Assembly (NCBI RefSeq): GCF_937936315.1
Contig: NZ_CALGWU010000020.1
Location: 1 to 23,882, forward strand
DNA length: 23,882 nucleotides
Reading direction: 5' to 3'
DNA from: an uncultured Capnocytophaga sp.
GTDB lineage: Bacteria > Bacteroidota > Bacteroidia > Flavobacteriales > Flavobacteriaceae
The notes under the pieces are model-generated. The model had not been told where the DNA came from. It saw only the letters and a program-made list of their open reading frames with translations, and searched no databases. Shown piece by piece: positions 23,647-23,882 of this stretch. Each line of letters begins with the position of its first letter. Position 1 is the stretch's first letter. A program made the position numbers and the translations under genes.

Positions 23647-23794
23647 AAGGGCTGATTTAGCCAACATTTAGCCGAAAACTTTCAAAAACCATTTTTCAGA
23701 GGTATTTTTTTACCTCCTGAATGTAACTACAAAAAATAAAATCACTATTTTTTAAGTAGTAATTTTTTACTCTTTGTCAATTTTTGTGGATAAT

Positions 23795-23882
23795 TTAACG
23801 TAAGTTCGATTTAAGCAGCAACGAGTCTTTTTAGATCAACAATGTTTTCTTGCAAATTAATAGAAGGCTTTTTATCAAAGAA
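23795..23882 (-). repeat. 3' end of IS982-like element, right copy of inverted pair
   Basis: This is the reverse complement of 70-157 with three mismatches. Similarity stops near 23795, which probably marks the element end; beyond it lies unique sequence after the tRNA terminator that holds no recognisable gene (23647-23794). Confidence 0.85.
23811..23882 (-). CDS. IS982-family transposase, C-terminal fragment (continues beyond window)
   Basis: On the minus strand the last 23 residues (FFDKKPSINLQENIVDLKRL, then VAA) of the transposase are visible before TAA at 23813-23811. It differs from the left copy by Asp-to-Asn and Thr-to-Ala changes. The rest of the gene lies past the right edge. Confidence 0.7.
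   Translation of the reverse strand, partial: FFDKKPSINLQENIVDLKRLVAA

Noticed and set aside
23785..23793. DnaA box (TTATCCACA on the minus strand) near the right edge
   Set aside because: A single perfect box next to an IS end; no cluster of boxes, AT-rich unwinding element, dnaA or dnaN, so it is not evidence of an origin.
23600..23794. Phage or island attachment site at the tRNA-Leu 3' end
   Set aside because: No integrase is present and I see no repeat of the tRNA 3' end downstream before the IS fragment.

Overview
The window looks like a chromosomal stretch of a low-GC member of the Bacteroidota, most likely class Flavobacteriia and plausibly Capnocytophaga. This rests on repeated promoters with a TAnnTTTG -7 element about 20 bp after a TTTG/TTG -33 element, the near absence of Shine-Dalgarno sequences, a SusC/SusD outer-membrane operon and a flavobacterial housekeeping gene set. 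The genus is an inference.

Layout. (1) Positions 1-2168 are mobile-element debris: the 3' end of an IS982-like transposase, a quiet AT-rich stretch, a heavily deleted IS4-family transposase remnant, and a second, longer IS4-family transposase broken by two frameshifts and two stops. (2) 2363-9409 is a tight four-gene nutrient-acquisition operon: SusC-like TonB-dependent porin, SusD-like lipoprotein, a HExxH zinc metallohydrolase lipoprotein, and a DUF4302 lipoprotein. (3) 9549-15729 holds central metabolism and stress genes: ATP-dependent PEP carboxykinase, an HtrA/DegP protease preceded by a textbook sigma-54 promoter, a macro-domain protein with rlmH, malate dehydrogenase, and an exported VanX-like D-Ala-D-Ala dipeptidase. 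(4) 15747-16808 (minus) is a glycoside hydrolase family 6 lipoprotein gene carrying three in-frame stops without any frameshift. (5) 16946-18497 encodes a YpfJ-type zinc metallopeptidase overlapping lipB. (6) 18532-20624 (minus) is a two-gene RNA-repair operon: a stand-alone ligase resembling the C-terminal ligase module of bacterial Pnkp, translationally coupled to a full-length T4-Pnk-like 5'-kinase/3'-phosphatase. (7) 20844-23280 carries bioD and argS. (8) 23417-23599 is a tRNA-Gly(GCC)/tRNA-Leu(UAA) pair with its own promoter and terminator. (9) The right edge is again the 3' end of the IS982-like transposase, inverted relative to the left copy.

The genes fall into independent units: nutrient uptake at the cell surface, gluconeogenesis/TCA enzymes (pckA, mdh), envelope proteolysis and peptidoglycan-related functions, and RNA repair. 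The strongest candidate for an under-described system is the RNA-repair operon, which pairs a Pnkp-type ligase with a T4-type end-healing enzyme in place of the single large Pnkp polypeptide. The next most informative signals are the sigma-54 site before htrA and the three-stop GH6 gene. Both window ends lie in the same repeat family, so the window may simply be an assembly contig bounded by IS copies.
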